The position numbers and the translations under genes were made by a program. A stretch of DNA of 64,000 nucleotides from CAIVAT01 sp964525995 (lineage in GTDB: Bacteria; Bacteroidota; Bacteroidia; Bacteroidales; FEN-979): contig CAZGIM010000004.1 of NCBI GenBank assembly GCA_964525995.1, forward strand, positions 1-64,000, in the 5' to 3' direction. How positions within the stretch are numbered: the first letter of the stretch is position 1; every line of letters starts with the position of its first letter. This document shows, one piece after another, positions 18,927 through 26,420 of this stretch. The notes under the pieces are model-generated. The model saw only the letters and a program-made list of their open reading frames with translations. It did no database searches and had not been told where the DNA came from.

Positions 18927-19028
18927 GGGTAACATTGGGCCGCTAAACGCCGCTAAACGTATAAATGGAAGTAACTATGAAAAGCACTGTCAATACTGGC
19001 TTTGTTGCGATTTAGCGGCATGTTATGC
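18927..19028 (-). other. attC-like recombination site (site B)
   Basis: Read on the minus strand, the site starts with GCATAAC (R''-like) and ends with GTTACCC (R'-like, an imperfect match to GTTRRRY). The arms pair TAACAT with ATGTTA and GCCGCTAAA with TTTAGCGGC, leaving three unpaired bases on one side only, as in integron attC hairpins. The GCCGCTAAAC word is duplicated in tandem at 18939-18957. Length, 102 bases, is within the usual attC range. The TAA inside GCATAAC ends a short open frame. Confidence 0.5.
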
Positions 19029-19127
19029 CTCGAAAATATTTTTATTAAGTTCAAGACAACCAATTTCCCGATATTCTGGATTCTCTAGGAATTCGGTTAT
19101 GATGCTTTGATTTTCGGTCAGAACCTT
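19023..19127 (-). pseudogene. Fragment of an unidentified cassette gene ending in attC-like site B
   Basis: Directly after the DUF433 gene a minus-strand frame of 34 codons (VLTENQSIITEFLENPEYR, then EIGCLELNKNIFEA, then stop) runs into the attC-like site and uses the TAA of GCATAAC. It has no start codon. It occupies the place where the toxin partner of a DUF433 antitoxin would be, but I cannot match it to a known toxin. Confidence 0.3.
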
Positions 19128-19345
19128 TATGCAACACGAAGTTTATGCTCCCTGTCTGCCGCAAATGCAAGACATGCCTTTATATCCTCAATCTTCAATT
19201 CAGGATAATCATTTATGATTTGCTCGGTTGTCATGTCAGATGCTAACCAGTTCAAGATATCATAAACCGTTATTCGCGTTCCCTTGATACAAGGTCTTCC
19301 AAATCTGATATTTGGATTAATTTCAATCTTATCCAGATATTTCAT
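19127..19345 (-). CDS. DUF433 family antitoxin-like protein
   Basis: The 72-residue protein has the DUF433 pattern: an N-terminal INPNIRFGRPCIKGTRITVYD segment and a small helix-turn-helix-like body (LASDMTTEQIINDYPELK). DUF433 proteins usually pair with a downstream DUF5615 (PIN-like/Mut7-C) toxin as type II toxin-antitoxin systems. No complete toxin follows here, only a 34-codon fragment, so the antitoxin appears to be orphaned. It has its own TAnnTTTG box upstream and sits inside the attC-like island. Confidence 0.8.
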   Translation of the reverse strand: MKYLDKIEINPNIRFGRPCIKGTRITVYDILNWLASDMTTEQIINDYPELKIEDIKACLAFAADREHKLRVA

Positions 19346-19362
19346 CTTTGCATAAGTTTGGT

Positions 19363-19370
19363 CAAAGATA
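19363..19370 (-). promoter_or_regulatory. Candidate -7 box of the DUF433 gene
   Basis: TATCTTTG on the minus strand matches TAnnTTTG and ends 17 bases before the ATG at 19345, giving a very short leader. The identical octamer precedes higB at 20373-20380. No clear -33 TTTG was found. Confidence 0.45.
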
Positions 19371-19444
19371 GTAAATTTTCCGTTGAGTTCCTGTTCTTCA
19401 TATTGTTGAGGTAAAGCGGCATGTCAGGTGGTGTTGGTGCCTTA

Positions 19445-19677
19445 CTATTTTTCATTATCGTAATCCGGATATTGTTCCGGTGCCTTACCTTTTGAATCGA
19501 TTATTTTGGGATATTTTTTAATATCGTCTACACTTTGGTCATTAATGAATTCAACCAAGAACCTCCAATCATCGCCATAATCAAACATAAAGCACATTCT
19601 TTTCTTGGGTGTATCGAATACTTGGTCAATTTTAGTCTTTTTAACACTACCGAATTCAGTTTCTTCAATACTACCTA
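19445..19677 (-). pseudogene. 5'-truncated pRiA4b ORF-3-like gene abutting attC-like site A
   Basis: A minus-strand frame of about 76 codons carries MCFMFDYGDDWRFLVEF, the core of the plasmid pRiA4b ORF-3 (IS1096 TnpR-like) family, and ends in TAG at 19445-19447. The frame is open right up to the R'-like GTTAGGT end of site A, with no start codon before an internal ATG at 19597. Family members are normally 150 or more residues, so the N-terminal half is missing, as if removed at the recombination site. The function of the family is unknown. Confidence 0.5.
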
Positions 19678-19761
19678 ACGAGTGGCCTGAAAACCATGTG
19701 TCGGTAAAACCTCCTATAGATTTAAGCCCTTATCAGCATTGGTTTTACAGGCCTGTTATGC
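19673..19761 (-). other. attC-like recombination site (site A)
   Basis: Read on the minus strand this 89-base site begins GCATAAC and ends GTTAGGT, the latter a perfect fit to the attC R' consensus GTTRRRY. The arms pair AAAACCA with TGGTTTT and GGCCTG with CAGGCC with one extrahelical A, followed by an unpaired spacer and the TAAC/GTTA ends; the central loop is about 43 bases. This is the imperfect-palindrome layout recognised by integron integrases. It lies directly after higA on the higA strand, as expected for a gene cassette, and supplies the higA stop codon. Confidence 0.65.
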
Positions 19762-19769
19762 CGCGTTAA
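19754..19769 (+). repeat. 16-bp inverted repeat, left copy, flanking higBA
   Basis: TGTTATGCCGCGTTAA here is the inverted counterpart of TTAATGCGGCATAACA at 20412-20427 with a single mismatch. The pair brackets the higBA genes. The left copy is part of attC-like site A. Confidence 0.6.
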
Positions 19770-20055
19770 TTCTATGCTTTTTAATCGATTTGAATTCTTT
19801 GGCCTTTTTATTCATTTCTTCTTCAACATCATAATCATTCTGAAGCCCAAGCCAGAACTTTGCTGAATTTCCAAAATAATTGCTCAATCGAATAGCAGTA
19901 TCTGCAGTTATTCTTCTATTCCCTTTTAAAATTTCGCTTATTCTGGTTTGAGGAATGCCAATATCAAGGGACAAACGGTAGGCTGTTATACCCATGGGTA
20001 TTAAAAATTCTTCTTGAAGAACTTCCCCCGGATGAATGTTTCTCAGTTTGTACAT
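19756..20055 (-). CDS. higA: HigA-family antitoxin (XRE helix-turn-helix)
   Basis: The 99-residue protein starts MYKLRNIHPGEVLQEEFL, the classical HigA/VapI beginning. It continues with an XRE helix-turn-helix (ITAYRLSLDIGIPQTRISEIL) and the segment RLSNYFGNSAKFWLGLQNDYD typical of the HigA family. HigA binds and neutralises the mRNA interferase HigB and represses the operon. Order is higB then higA, with an 11-base gap, which is the usual inverted order for this family. The stop codon TAA lies inside the GCATAAC end of attC-like site A. Confidence 0.92.
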   Translation of the reverse strand: MYKLRNIHPGEVLQEEFLIPMGITAYRLSLDIGIPQTRISEILKGNRRITADTAIRLSNYFGNSAKFWLGLQNDYDVEEEMNKKAKEFKSIKKHRINAA

Positions 20056-20066
20056 AAGACCTGATT

Positions 20067-20348
20067 TTAATGATAATCAACAATTTCTACATCATAAGAA
20101 TGCCCATCAATCCATTTAAAAATAATTCTCCATTGATCGTTTACCCGGATGCTATAGAGTTCCTTTTTATCTCCTTTTAATTTTTCAAGTCGATTTGAGG
20201 GTGGAATACTGAGGTCTTTCAAATCAATGGAATTATTCAGCATTCTTAGCTTTCTTCGGGCAATTTCCTGAATCTGAGCAGGAAATTTAACCGATTTTGA
20301 ACCACCCCATATCTTTTCGGTCTCTTTTGAGTTAAAAGATCGGATCAT
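20067..20348 (-). CDS. higB: HigB-family toxin (RelE-like mRNA interferase)
   Basis: The 93-residue protein has the HigB/RelE plasmid-maintenance toxin pattern: MIRSFNSKETEKIWGG at the N-terminus, ARRKLRMLNNS, PPSNRLEKLKGDKKELYSIR, and the C-terminal QWRIIFKWIDG ending VEIVDYH. These toxins cleave mRNA in the ribosome A site. It precedes higA and is led by a TATCTTTG box at 20373-20380. All expected motif segments are present, so the pair may be functional. Confidence 0.92.
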   Translation of the reverse strand: MIRSFNSKETEKIWGGSKSVKFPAQIQEIARRKLRMLNNSIDLKDLSIPPSNRLEKLKGDKKELYSIRVNDQWRIIFKWIDGHSYDVEIVDYH

Positions 20349-20372
20349 ATAAACGTATTACGATACTAACGC

Positions 20373-20380
20373 CAAAGATA
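20373..20380 (-). promoter_or_regulatory. Candidate -7 box of higBA
   Basis: TATCTTTG on the minus strand matches TAnnTTTG and lies 24 bases before the higB ATG. The same octamer precedes the DUF433 gene. No distinct -33 element is visible. Confidence 0.45.
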
Positions 20381-20411
20381 AGTATTTCTTTTGGAATAGT
20401 CAGGTTTTTCT

Positions 20412-20427
20412 TTAATGCGGCATAACA
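20412..20427 (+). repeat. 16-bp inverted repeat, right copy, flanking higBA
   Basis: TTAATGCGGCATAACA matches the reverse complement of 19754-19769 with one mismatch. Read on the minus strand it provides a GTTATGC-type boundary at the upstream end of the higBA cassette. A complete attC arm could not be found to the right. Confidence 0.5.
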
Positions 20428-21040
20428 CTTATACCCCCACCTCCATTTCTCCTATCTGAATTCATTGGTGGTGTCAGGCGAATGATTTGTTTCTCCTGTA
20501 CACAGTCCTGACTGTAAATAGGCGAATAATAGGTAGCTGAACGTGAGTCTTATAAATTATGGTTATAGCAAATACAGGTAGTAATATTGAACATAATGAA
20601 TTTTGTCGAATATATTTTTTTACGCTCCCGGCTTTCCCTGAAAAAACGATGTCGGTATGGTTTTTTCAGCATAGGACAATTTTATGCAACCAAATAAACA
20701 TGTATAGTCATTTCAGTATAAACCCTTTTAACTGTATAGTTTTTTCAGTAAAGGACACTGTATTGTACATGACGTAGTCTTAGGCCAGACTTAGACAAGT
20801 CTTAGGCCAGTCTTAGGGAAGAAATTGGGGTCAGAGAGAATCATGAATCCATTGAATCGCACTTCGCATTTCGCATTTCTGGTTTTGCATCCCATTCATC
20901 ATGATATGCAAATGTACGAAATAATTCCGTCTTTTTACGCTTCGTACTTCAATTTCTGGAAAATATTACTTTTTCAGGACTCCCATCAGTCGTTGTTCTG
21001 TAATTCCCCTCCTAATTATTACCCTGTAAATTTTTTCCTG

Positions 21041-21060
21041 ACACGGATCATTTCGGTTCA
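21041..21060 (+). repeat. Dispersed 20-bp repeat, copy 1
   Basis: The 20 bases acacggatcatttcggttca are identical at 29987-30006. In both places the reverse strand gives an open frame ending ...EPK and TGA inside the repeat. Confidence 0.6.
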
Positions 21061-21275
21061 CTAACAACTGACTGTGTACGTGGGGTCGCCTTCTTTAAAG
21101 ACGTTAGTTCTGTCTCGACAGGGTCTCTTTCAGCATCGGTCACTTTCATATGGAAGTCGGTATTGACGGCATGGGCTTTGACAACTTCCAGGGTCAGGTT
21201 GACCGCTGAGTCTGATGTCACTTTCTGATCACCAGCCGGCATTCTTGTTATTGGAAGTGCATTAAATATTGACAC
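21048..21275 (-). CDS. Possible small protein or gene remnant
   Basis: A 75-codon frame starting with ATG reads VTSDSAVNLTLEVVKAHAV in the middle and ends SVVSEPK. The composition is plausible for a real protein or the tail of one, but there is no signal peptide, no recognised domain and no promoter. Its last codons lie in the dispersed 20-bp repeat. I give it low weight. Confidence 0.2.
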   Translation of the reverse strand: MSIFNALPITRMPAGDQKVTSDSAVNLTLEVVKAHAVNTDFHMKVTDAERDPVETELTSLKKATPRTQSVVSEPK

Positions 21276-21518
21276 ACACCATTCCGATGTAGTAAAATTT
21301 TGTTTTCATATGAGAATATTTTGTGAATGATCTGTTTTATTATTATCTTTATCGTTGTGTTAAAGATGTTCCGGATATACAGCAGGCTTCCGGGCAGAGT
21401 CCGGATCCGAATCCCATATCAAAGGGCAGGGAATCTACCCGAAACATTGAAACACGCATCAAGCATGCGGGGAATAATTGTGGGTTGGTGTGATCGCTGA
21501 AGCAAACCTTACTGATAT

Positions 21519-23015
21519 ATGAAAACTTTGATATGTTTTTTAATGTTCATGATTATCCTGCCATTTTCAGGTCTGGCCCAGGAATGGCAGAACATTTGCT
21601 CACCGGGCGTGACCCTGTATGAAAATTCTTCAGGTCAGATCGGGGCGTTCCGCCCTGATTCGGTTCTCTCCATCGGGAATGGCGATTCAATTTTTTATTC
21701 TTACCCGACAATCAGGTATAAAACACCTTGCCCTGATACCACCCATGGGTCGGTCATGGGACAGCGGGTGTACCTGACTGCCGGCGGTGTTTTTAACTTC
21801 TTCAACCGTGACAACGACACCTTGTCGATCAATTCCACTGCTCCACTTAACGCGACCTGGAAGTTCTGTAATCTTCCCGGGGGTGAATATATTCTTGCGA
21901 GAGTCGGATCAGTCATATCGGACTCCGTTCTTGGCATGCCCGACTCTGTCAGGATCATCGAATTCCAGGCATATGACCAGTCGGGCAACCCGGTCAGTCA
22001 CCTGATGAACACCAAGCAATTCAGTCTGAGCAAGCATTATGGTCTTTCAGAAGCTGCTGATATGTACACCTTACCAGGATCGTTTGATGCTTATACACTT
22101 TCCGGCAAAACCTCACTAAACCTGGGCATCGCAAATCTTGATGCGCGCAGGGTTTATGATTTCAATGTCGGCGATGAATTTCATTATCGCAGCAGGTACA
22201 GGTCTGGTTTTGGTCCCGGTAGTTATGGCGAATATTCGGCAAAGATTTTAAAGATCCTTGGAAAAGAGGTTTACGGCAACAACGACAGCATTGTCTATCA
22301 GGCAGAGGTTTGCATCAATAATAAGGTGTACCTTCATAATGCCGGTTCTCCGATCGTAACATTAACCCATGATACAACCGATCTGATATATCGTTTTACA
22401 GGTCTGAATGCCGATGCCCAGGCTGTAAATATGCCCGGGGAATATGTTCCATACAGCTATTATCAGGATAATGTGGCAAAGGAAATTCACCGTTTTACAA
22501 CCGGGACGAACGGAAGGCAGATACAGGTTGTCCTCCCGTATTTTTATTTTGTACCCAAGCCATCATTTTGTTATCAAATGCAATGTTGCTGGCCTGAAGA
22601 GTCCTTTATGGAAGGTCTTGGAAAGACGGGATCATCATTTTATAATATGATTTATTACGATCTGGATTACGACTCCCTCTGGTATTATAAAAAAGGGACA
22701 GAGATTTGGGGAACACCGGTTGCCGCCGATTGCAATGCCCTGTTAACAAAGGTTGATCAGCTTTCAGATCCCGGTTCGCGAATTTCAGTATCACCGAATC
22801 CGGTTCACGATCATTTGCAGGTGGTGGTCGCGGAATCCATGAACGGTTCCGTTTTCAGGTTTGATATTCTCGACCTTCCCGGTCATGTTGTCTTCAGTAC
22901 CACATTTCATGAAAGTCCGGTTGTCATCAGCAGACCTGCATTGCCCGCGGGTCTTTACATCTGGCGTGTTACCGGCGTTAACCGGGCCGCAGCAGGGAAG
23001 ATCATCCTTGATTGA
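21519..23015 (+). CDS. T9SS-sorted secreted protein, paralogue of the protein at 15926-17404
   Basis: The 498-residue protein has a signal peptide (MKTLICFLMFMIILPFSGLAQ) and then WQNICSPGVTLYENSSG, the same opening as its paralogue. Shared landmarks are VFNFFNRDNDTL, DFNVGDEFHYRS and the GTEIWGTPVAADCNAL segment just before the C-terminal domain. The last ~75 residues are a normal type A sorting domain (ISVSPNPVHDHLQVVV ... LPAGLYIWRVTGVN). It is the only plus-strand gene between 5 and 42 kb. Function unknown. Confidence 0.75.
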   Translation: MKTLICFLMFMIILPFSGLAQEWQNICSPGVTLYENSSGQIGAFRPDSVLSIGNGDSIFYSYPTIRYKTPCPDTTHGSVMGQRVYLTAGGVFNFFNRDNDTLSINSTAPLNATWKFCNLPGGEYILARVGSVISDSVLGMPDSVRIIEFQAYDQSGNPVSHLMNTKQFSLSKHYGLSEAADMYTLPGSFDAYTLSGKTSLNLGIANLDARRVYDFNVGDEFHYRSRYRSGFGPGSYGEYSAKILKILGKEVYGNNDSIVYQAEVCINNKVYLHNAGSPIVTLTHDTTDLIYRFTGLNADAQAVNMPGEYVPYSYYQDNVAKEIHRFTTGTNGRQIQVVLPYFYFVPKPSFCYQMQCCWPEESFMEGLGKTGSSFYNMIYYDLDYDSLWYYKKGTEIWGTPVAADCNALLTKVDQLSDPGSRISVSPNPVHDHLQVVVAESMNGSVFRFDILDLPGHVVFSTTFHESPVVISRPALPAGLYIWRVTGVNRAAAGKIILD

Positions 23016-23039
23016 GGCAATTCCGCGACCGCGGATTCT

Positions 23040-23483
23040 TTATTTTGCTATCAATTCTTCAATAATCCTGACAGATTTGATGATACATTTTTCACAAACA
23101 TCTTCAACCAGGTTATGATCCTTCAGATATTGCTGCCCCTCTTCCGTCTTTAAATCACATTTTAATAATGACTTACAATTCATCGTCCCAAATTTTGATT
23201 TAAACCGGTCGCTGAATTGTTGGATCATCCGATAGGTTTCCTCTTTTCTGATCTTATTATCTGCGTGTTTTTTACAATTCCAGATACCCAGCACCATAAA
23301 GGCGCCTGTCGCGGCGCCGCATGTTTCCTGAAGTCTGCCCATACCGCCTCCGAATCCGCATGAAATGCTCATGGCAAGGTTGATGTCAAAACTTAAATCT
23401 TCCGAATAAGCTGTCAATACAGCCTGGGCACAATTCAACCCTGACCTGAACGAATTTATTGCTCTCTCTTCTGTTTGTTTCAT
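23040..23483 (-). CDS. C_GCAxxG_C_C family protein
   Basis: The 147-residue protein carries the family pattern of conserved cysteines and glycines: GLNCAQAVLTAYSED, then CGFGGGMGRLQETCGAATGA, and later C-terminal cysteines (MNCKSLLKCDLKT, VCEKCIIKS). The family is thought to be redox- or metal-related, and its exact role is not established. It starts 15 bases after the Fic-domain gene on the same strand, so they may be co-transcribed. A decayed copy of its first 48 codons lies at 25976-26118. Confidence 0.85.
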   Translation of the reverse strand: MKQTEERAINSFRSGLNCAQAVLTAYSEDLSFDINLAMSISCGFGGGMGRLQETCGAATGAFMVLGIWNCKKHADNKIRKEETYRMIQQFSDRFKSKFGTMNCKSLLKCDLKTEEGQQYLKDHNLVEDVCEKCIIKSVRIIEELIAK

Positions 23484-23498
23484 TTTTGTTGCTTTTCA

Positions 23499-24380
23499 TC
23501 AATCAATCTCTTCGTAGTAATACGAGTAGTCAATCCCTTTCATAAACATTTCACGGTTATTTATTTTGGTGGTGAGTGCTTTTTTCAAGAGTGTTTTCAG
23601 GACATTACTATTGGTTGGACTTAGAGTCATTGAGCTCATGTAATCTTGCTTGCTTATTTTACTCCAATCTACACATTTCCTGAGGCGTTTTTTTAGTATC
23701 ATATCCAACCATATTCTGGTGCTTCTGCCATTACCTTCCATAAAAGGGTGTGCAATATTCATTTCTACATATTTATTTACTATTTCGTCAAATGTAGTTT
23801 CGGGCATTGATTCTATTTGCTTTAATGTATTGCCTAAAAAACGTGAGGCTGCAAATCGAAAACCTCCTTTTGAAATATCTTTTTGTCTGATTTGTCCCGC
23901 AAAATCATACAATCCGCCAAACAAATAAGCATGTATTTGTTGCAAACCTTTAGTTGTACCGACTTCAATGCTTTTGATGAAAGAACTTTCAAACAACGCA
24001 TATGCTTTTGTTTTGCTTTTTCCGTCGATACTTTCATCACTGTAGATAAACCACTCAATAAACCGGTTTGCCTTTTTACCCGGGAATTCTTTACCTAAGG
24101 TAATAATGCCATCGTAATCCAACATATCGGCTAAACGCTTTTTTCCGTCAGGTGCGAGGAATTTCAACTGGGTAGTGGCACTAACCACTTGGCTGTTTTC
24201 TTTCTTCAATTTGGCTTTAAGATATTTCCAATAGTTGCGTGTTTTGGTGTAGTCGTCCTGATCGGTAAGCAACGCTACAATATCCAACACACTAAACCGC
24301 CACCTGGCGTTTTGCTCGTCCCATACGGCCCGCACTTCACGGTCGTCAAAAAAACGGATGGATATTTTTGTATTACTCAT
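23499..24380 (-). CDS. Bro-N / Fic fusion protein
   Basis: The 293-residue protein has an N-terminal Bro-N-like (phage antirepressor) domain, about residues 5-115: FFDDREVRAVWDEQNARW and later LAPDGKKRLADMLDYDGI. A Fic domain follows (about 140-270) with the complete motif HPFMEGNGRSTR (HPFxEGNGRxxR) and the flap segment LYDFAGQIR. Fic enzymes transfer AMP or other nucleotides to proteins; the intact motif suggests activity. I do not see a clear (S/T)xxxE(G/N) inhibitory helix within the protein or an adjacent antitoxin gene. Bro-N domains bind DNA, so the fusion could be a DNA-associated or phage-responsive modifier. Confidence 0.85.
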   Translation of the reverse strand: MSNTKISIRFFDDREVRAVWDEQNARWRFSVLDIVALLTDQDDYTKTRNYWKYLKAKLKKENSQVVSATTQLKFLAPDGKKRLADMLDYDGIITLGKEFPGKKANRFIEWFIYSDESIDGKSKTKAYALFESSFIKSIEVGTTKGLQQIHAYLFGGLYDFAGQIRQKDISKGGFRFAASRFLGNTLKQIESMPETTFDEIVNKYVEMNIAHPFMEGNGRSTRIWLDMILKKRLRKCVDWSKISKQDYMSSMTLSPTNSNVLKTLLKKALTTKINNREMFMKGIDYSYYYEEID

Positions 24381-24467
24381 AAATTCAATCTTTTGGGTTC
24401 GATTTTCCTCCCCCGGGATTCATACCATTTGATTGTTATCGACGCGATCACGCTTTTGCCTTCCTAC

Positions 24468-25814
24468 TCAATCCTTAACACACCTTACACTTTCTCCAAA
24501 TTGTTTTACAATGCGCCATCCCTCTAGCCCGATCTCACTTAAATGATGATAAATAGTGGCCTGCCACGCATCAACCTGATCCGATTCGGTGGCAGTCCAG
24601 AAATGCCCCGAATCGTTAACGTTACAATAGCTGCCCATATTTTACATACCGCCTCCAAACGCAGTAAAACCACTTTGATTGTCAGCCCCTGCGTTGGGAG
24701 CATTCCAGTGGTTATTTCCACTTTCTTTTAACTTTCCGCCGGCGGTCTTGGTTCCACCAAGGTAGTCAATCAGGATTTCAAACTCTGCTTTACCTGGAAC
24801 ATGCCATCCGTCGGGACAAACCCCCTGTACTCCGCTCGGCACCAGATTGCTTGTCGGGTGGTCGTTCATTAATGCAGCCCAGGAATAAAGTTTTCCGTAC
24901 TCCCGGCCAATATCGGGATCATCATTGTAATTAAACCAATACTTGGTGACGATATCCAGCGTAGGGATCCCGGTTCCGTCAACCATGGATACGCCATTGG
25001 CATAATGCACGGTTTTCAGATTTTCTTTCATCCAGCATTGCTCGCCGATTTGAACCGTATGGTATATGTTTCCATCATAATCGGCAACAACCGGGGTTCC
25101 CTGACAGGGTCGCGTAACACCTATCACGATCGAATCGTCTTGTTGCGGCTGACATTGCTTCGAGGCGGGATAGATATCACGGTGGAATACTGAAAACCGA
25201 ACTGAATCTCCCGGGGTGAAGACAAAATCAGCCGTAGAAAATGTTTCTTTAACCGGGGTAGCTGAAGGCAATCCGGATTCACCAGAAAGAGCGGGATTTT
25301 GGCGATCCTGATCGTCACCGGTCACTTTAAAAACCTTCCGGTAACCAGGGCATGAAGCCATGACAATACCTGATTCAAACCTTCCGGGATGCAAGGTAAG
25401 CAGTGAAACACCTGAAGGACACTTCACCGATCCGAGATATACCAACCTTCCCGGCAGGTCATATAAGCTGATGGTAACGGTCTCAGGCGATGATGTTTTC
25501 GCATAAATCCTGAGATCACCGGGTCGATTGCTGTAAAGAGAAAATCCAGATGGCAGCTCATTCAACGTTTCAACTCCGTTGATGATTTTTCCTTTCGAAA
25601 GATTGATCTGGTAGGTTGTAATTGAAGTGGGCAATTTGGTTAGCATTGCCCGGGTGTTGTCGGTTGCATTTTCAAGCAAGACAGAATCGAGTGGCAGGGC
25701 CGATCCCTGAAATTTCGCCGTCAGGAGTATGGTGACATCCTGTGCTGTCGCCTCCATCGACATGATGAGACACAAAACCAATAAGCATCGTATTCTCTGA
25801 TACAGGGTAATCAT
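24468..25814 (-). pseudogene. FISUMP-domain secreted protein gene interrupted by in-frame TAA
   Basis: From the ATG at 25814 the frame runs 390 codons (signal peptide, T9SS-like module at about 80-165, then the FISUMP start DGNIYHTVQIGEQCWMKENL) and meets TAA at 24642-24644, directly after TAFGGGM. In the same frame translation resumes NMGSYCNVNDSGHFWTATES and continues to the normal family ending ESVRCVKD at a TGA (24468-24470). The missing residue is where paralogues usually have an aromatic, so a TAC or TAT to TAA change is likely. The last 58 codons hold the conserved FISUMP terminus, so the truncated product is probably impaired unless the stop is an assembly error. Confidence 0.75.
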
Positions 25815-25975
25815 TTTCTTTTATGTATGTCGGGCGCCTTGCCCTTATTATTTGGCAATTTTTCGCCGGAAATATGCGGGCATCACCATACCCCTGATGC
25901 TCCCTGAACCATAGTGAATCGCCCGTCGGACCAATTCTGAAAAAAAAAAGGTTATGAGTAAAATATGGCGATTCA

Positions 25976-26118
25976 ATACCGCCTCCAAATCCGCAGGAGA
26001 TGCTCATGGCAAGGTTGAGGTCAAAACTTAAATCTTCCGAATAAGCTGTCAATACAGCCTGGGCACAATTCAAGCCTGACCTGAACGAATTTATTGCTCT
26101 TTCTTCTGTCTGTTTTAT
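25976..26118 (-). pseudogene. Partial, decayed copy of the C_GCAxxG_C_C gene
   Basis: These 143 bases align without gaps to the first 143 bases of the intact gene (23341-23483) at over 90% identity by eye. The start codon position reads ATA instead of ATG, and similarity stops abruptly after the CGFGGG segment. Similarity extends about a dozen bases upstream of the start. The copy lies between the interrupted FISUMP gene and the orphan parD. Confidence 0.8.
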
Positions 26119-26162
26119 TTTTGTTGTTTTAGTAAATTTATCTGAACAAGGTGATGAAATTG

Positions 26163-26405
26163 CTATTCATTTTTTAGGTGAAGCGACGTCAAGTGGCTTT
26201 TTGAATTGAAATCCTGCGCTATACCGCTCTGTTCACCTTTTTCAAGTGCGGACCTCAACTCTTCCATCTTTTTTTCTTCCAATTCAAGTAATCGCAATCC
26301 GGCACGAATGACCTCACTGGCAGATTGGAATCTTCCCGACTTTATCTTTTTTGAGATAAAGCCCTCAAAATGATCGCCTAATAATATAGATGTATTTTTA
26401 CTCAT
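26163..26405 (-). CDS. parD: ParD-family antitoxin, orphan
   Basis: The 80-residue protein has a ParD/CC2985 ribbon-helix-helix N-terminus (MSKNTSILLGDHFEGFISKK) followed by GRFQSASEVIRAGLRLLELEE, the family signature, and a charged toxin-binding tail. ParD neutralises ParE gyrase inhibitors and represses its own promoter. No parE follows; the 45 bases after the stop lead straight into the decayed C_GCAxxG copy. It has a near-perfect promoter with a palindromic operator (26421-26452). Confidence 0.88.
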   Translation of the reverse strand: MSKNTSILLGDHFEGFISKKIKSGRFQSASEVIRAGLRLLELEEKKMEELRSALEKGEQSGIAQDFNSKSHLTSLHLKNE

Positions 26406-26420
26406 ATTGGTTCTTTTTTA

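Larger units (their letters stand above)
20428..21518. repeat. Long intergenic region with short repeated words
   Basis: No convincing gene fills these 1.1 kb. Three degenerate copies of a ~25-base element resembling tgtatagttttttcagtaa lie at 20654-20680, 20701-20725 and 20733-20760. A second set, agtcttaggccag, occurs exactly at 20776-20788 and 20798-20810 with partial copies around them. A 20-base word at 21041-21060 recurs at 29987-30006. One short open frame (21048-21275, minus) is listed separately. The rest is AT-rich and without recognisable structure. Confidence 0.45.

Noticed and set aside
20420..20560. Third complete attC-like site to the right of higBA
   Set aside because: Only the GCATAAC-type end is present; no matching arm or GTTRRRY end could be found within the expected distance.
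25672..26073. 133-codon open frame starting in the decayed C_GCAxxG copy
   Set aside because: Only the first ~40 residues resemble the family; the rest runs out of frame over the start of the FISUMP gene. Treated as a pseudogene fragment.
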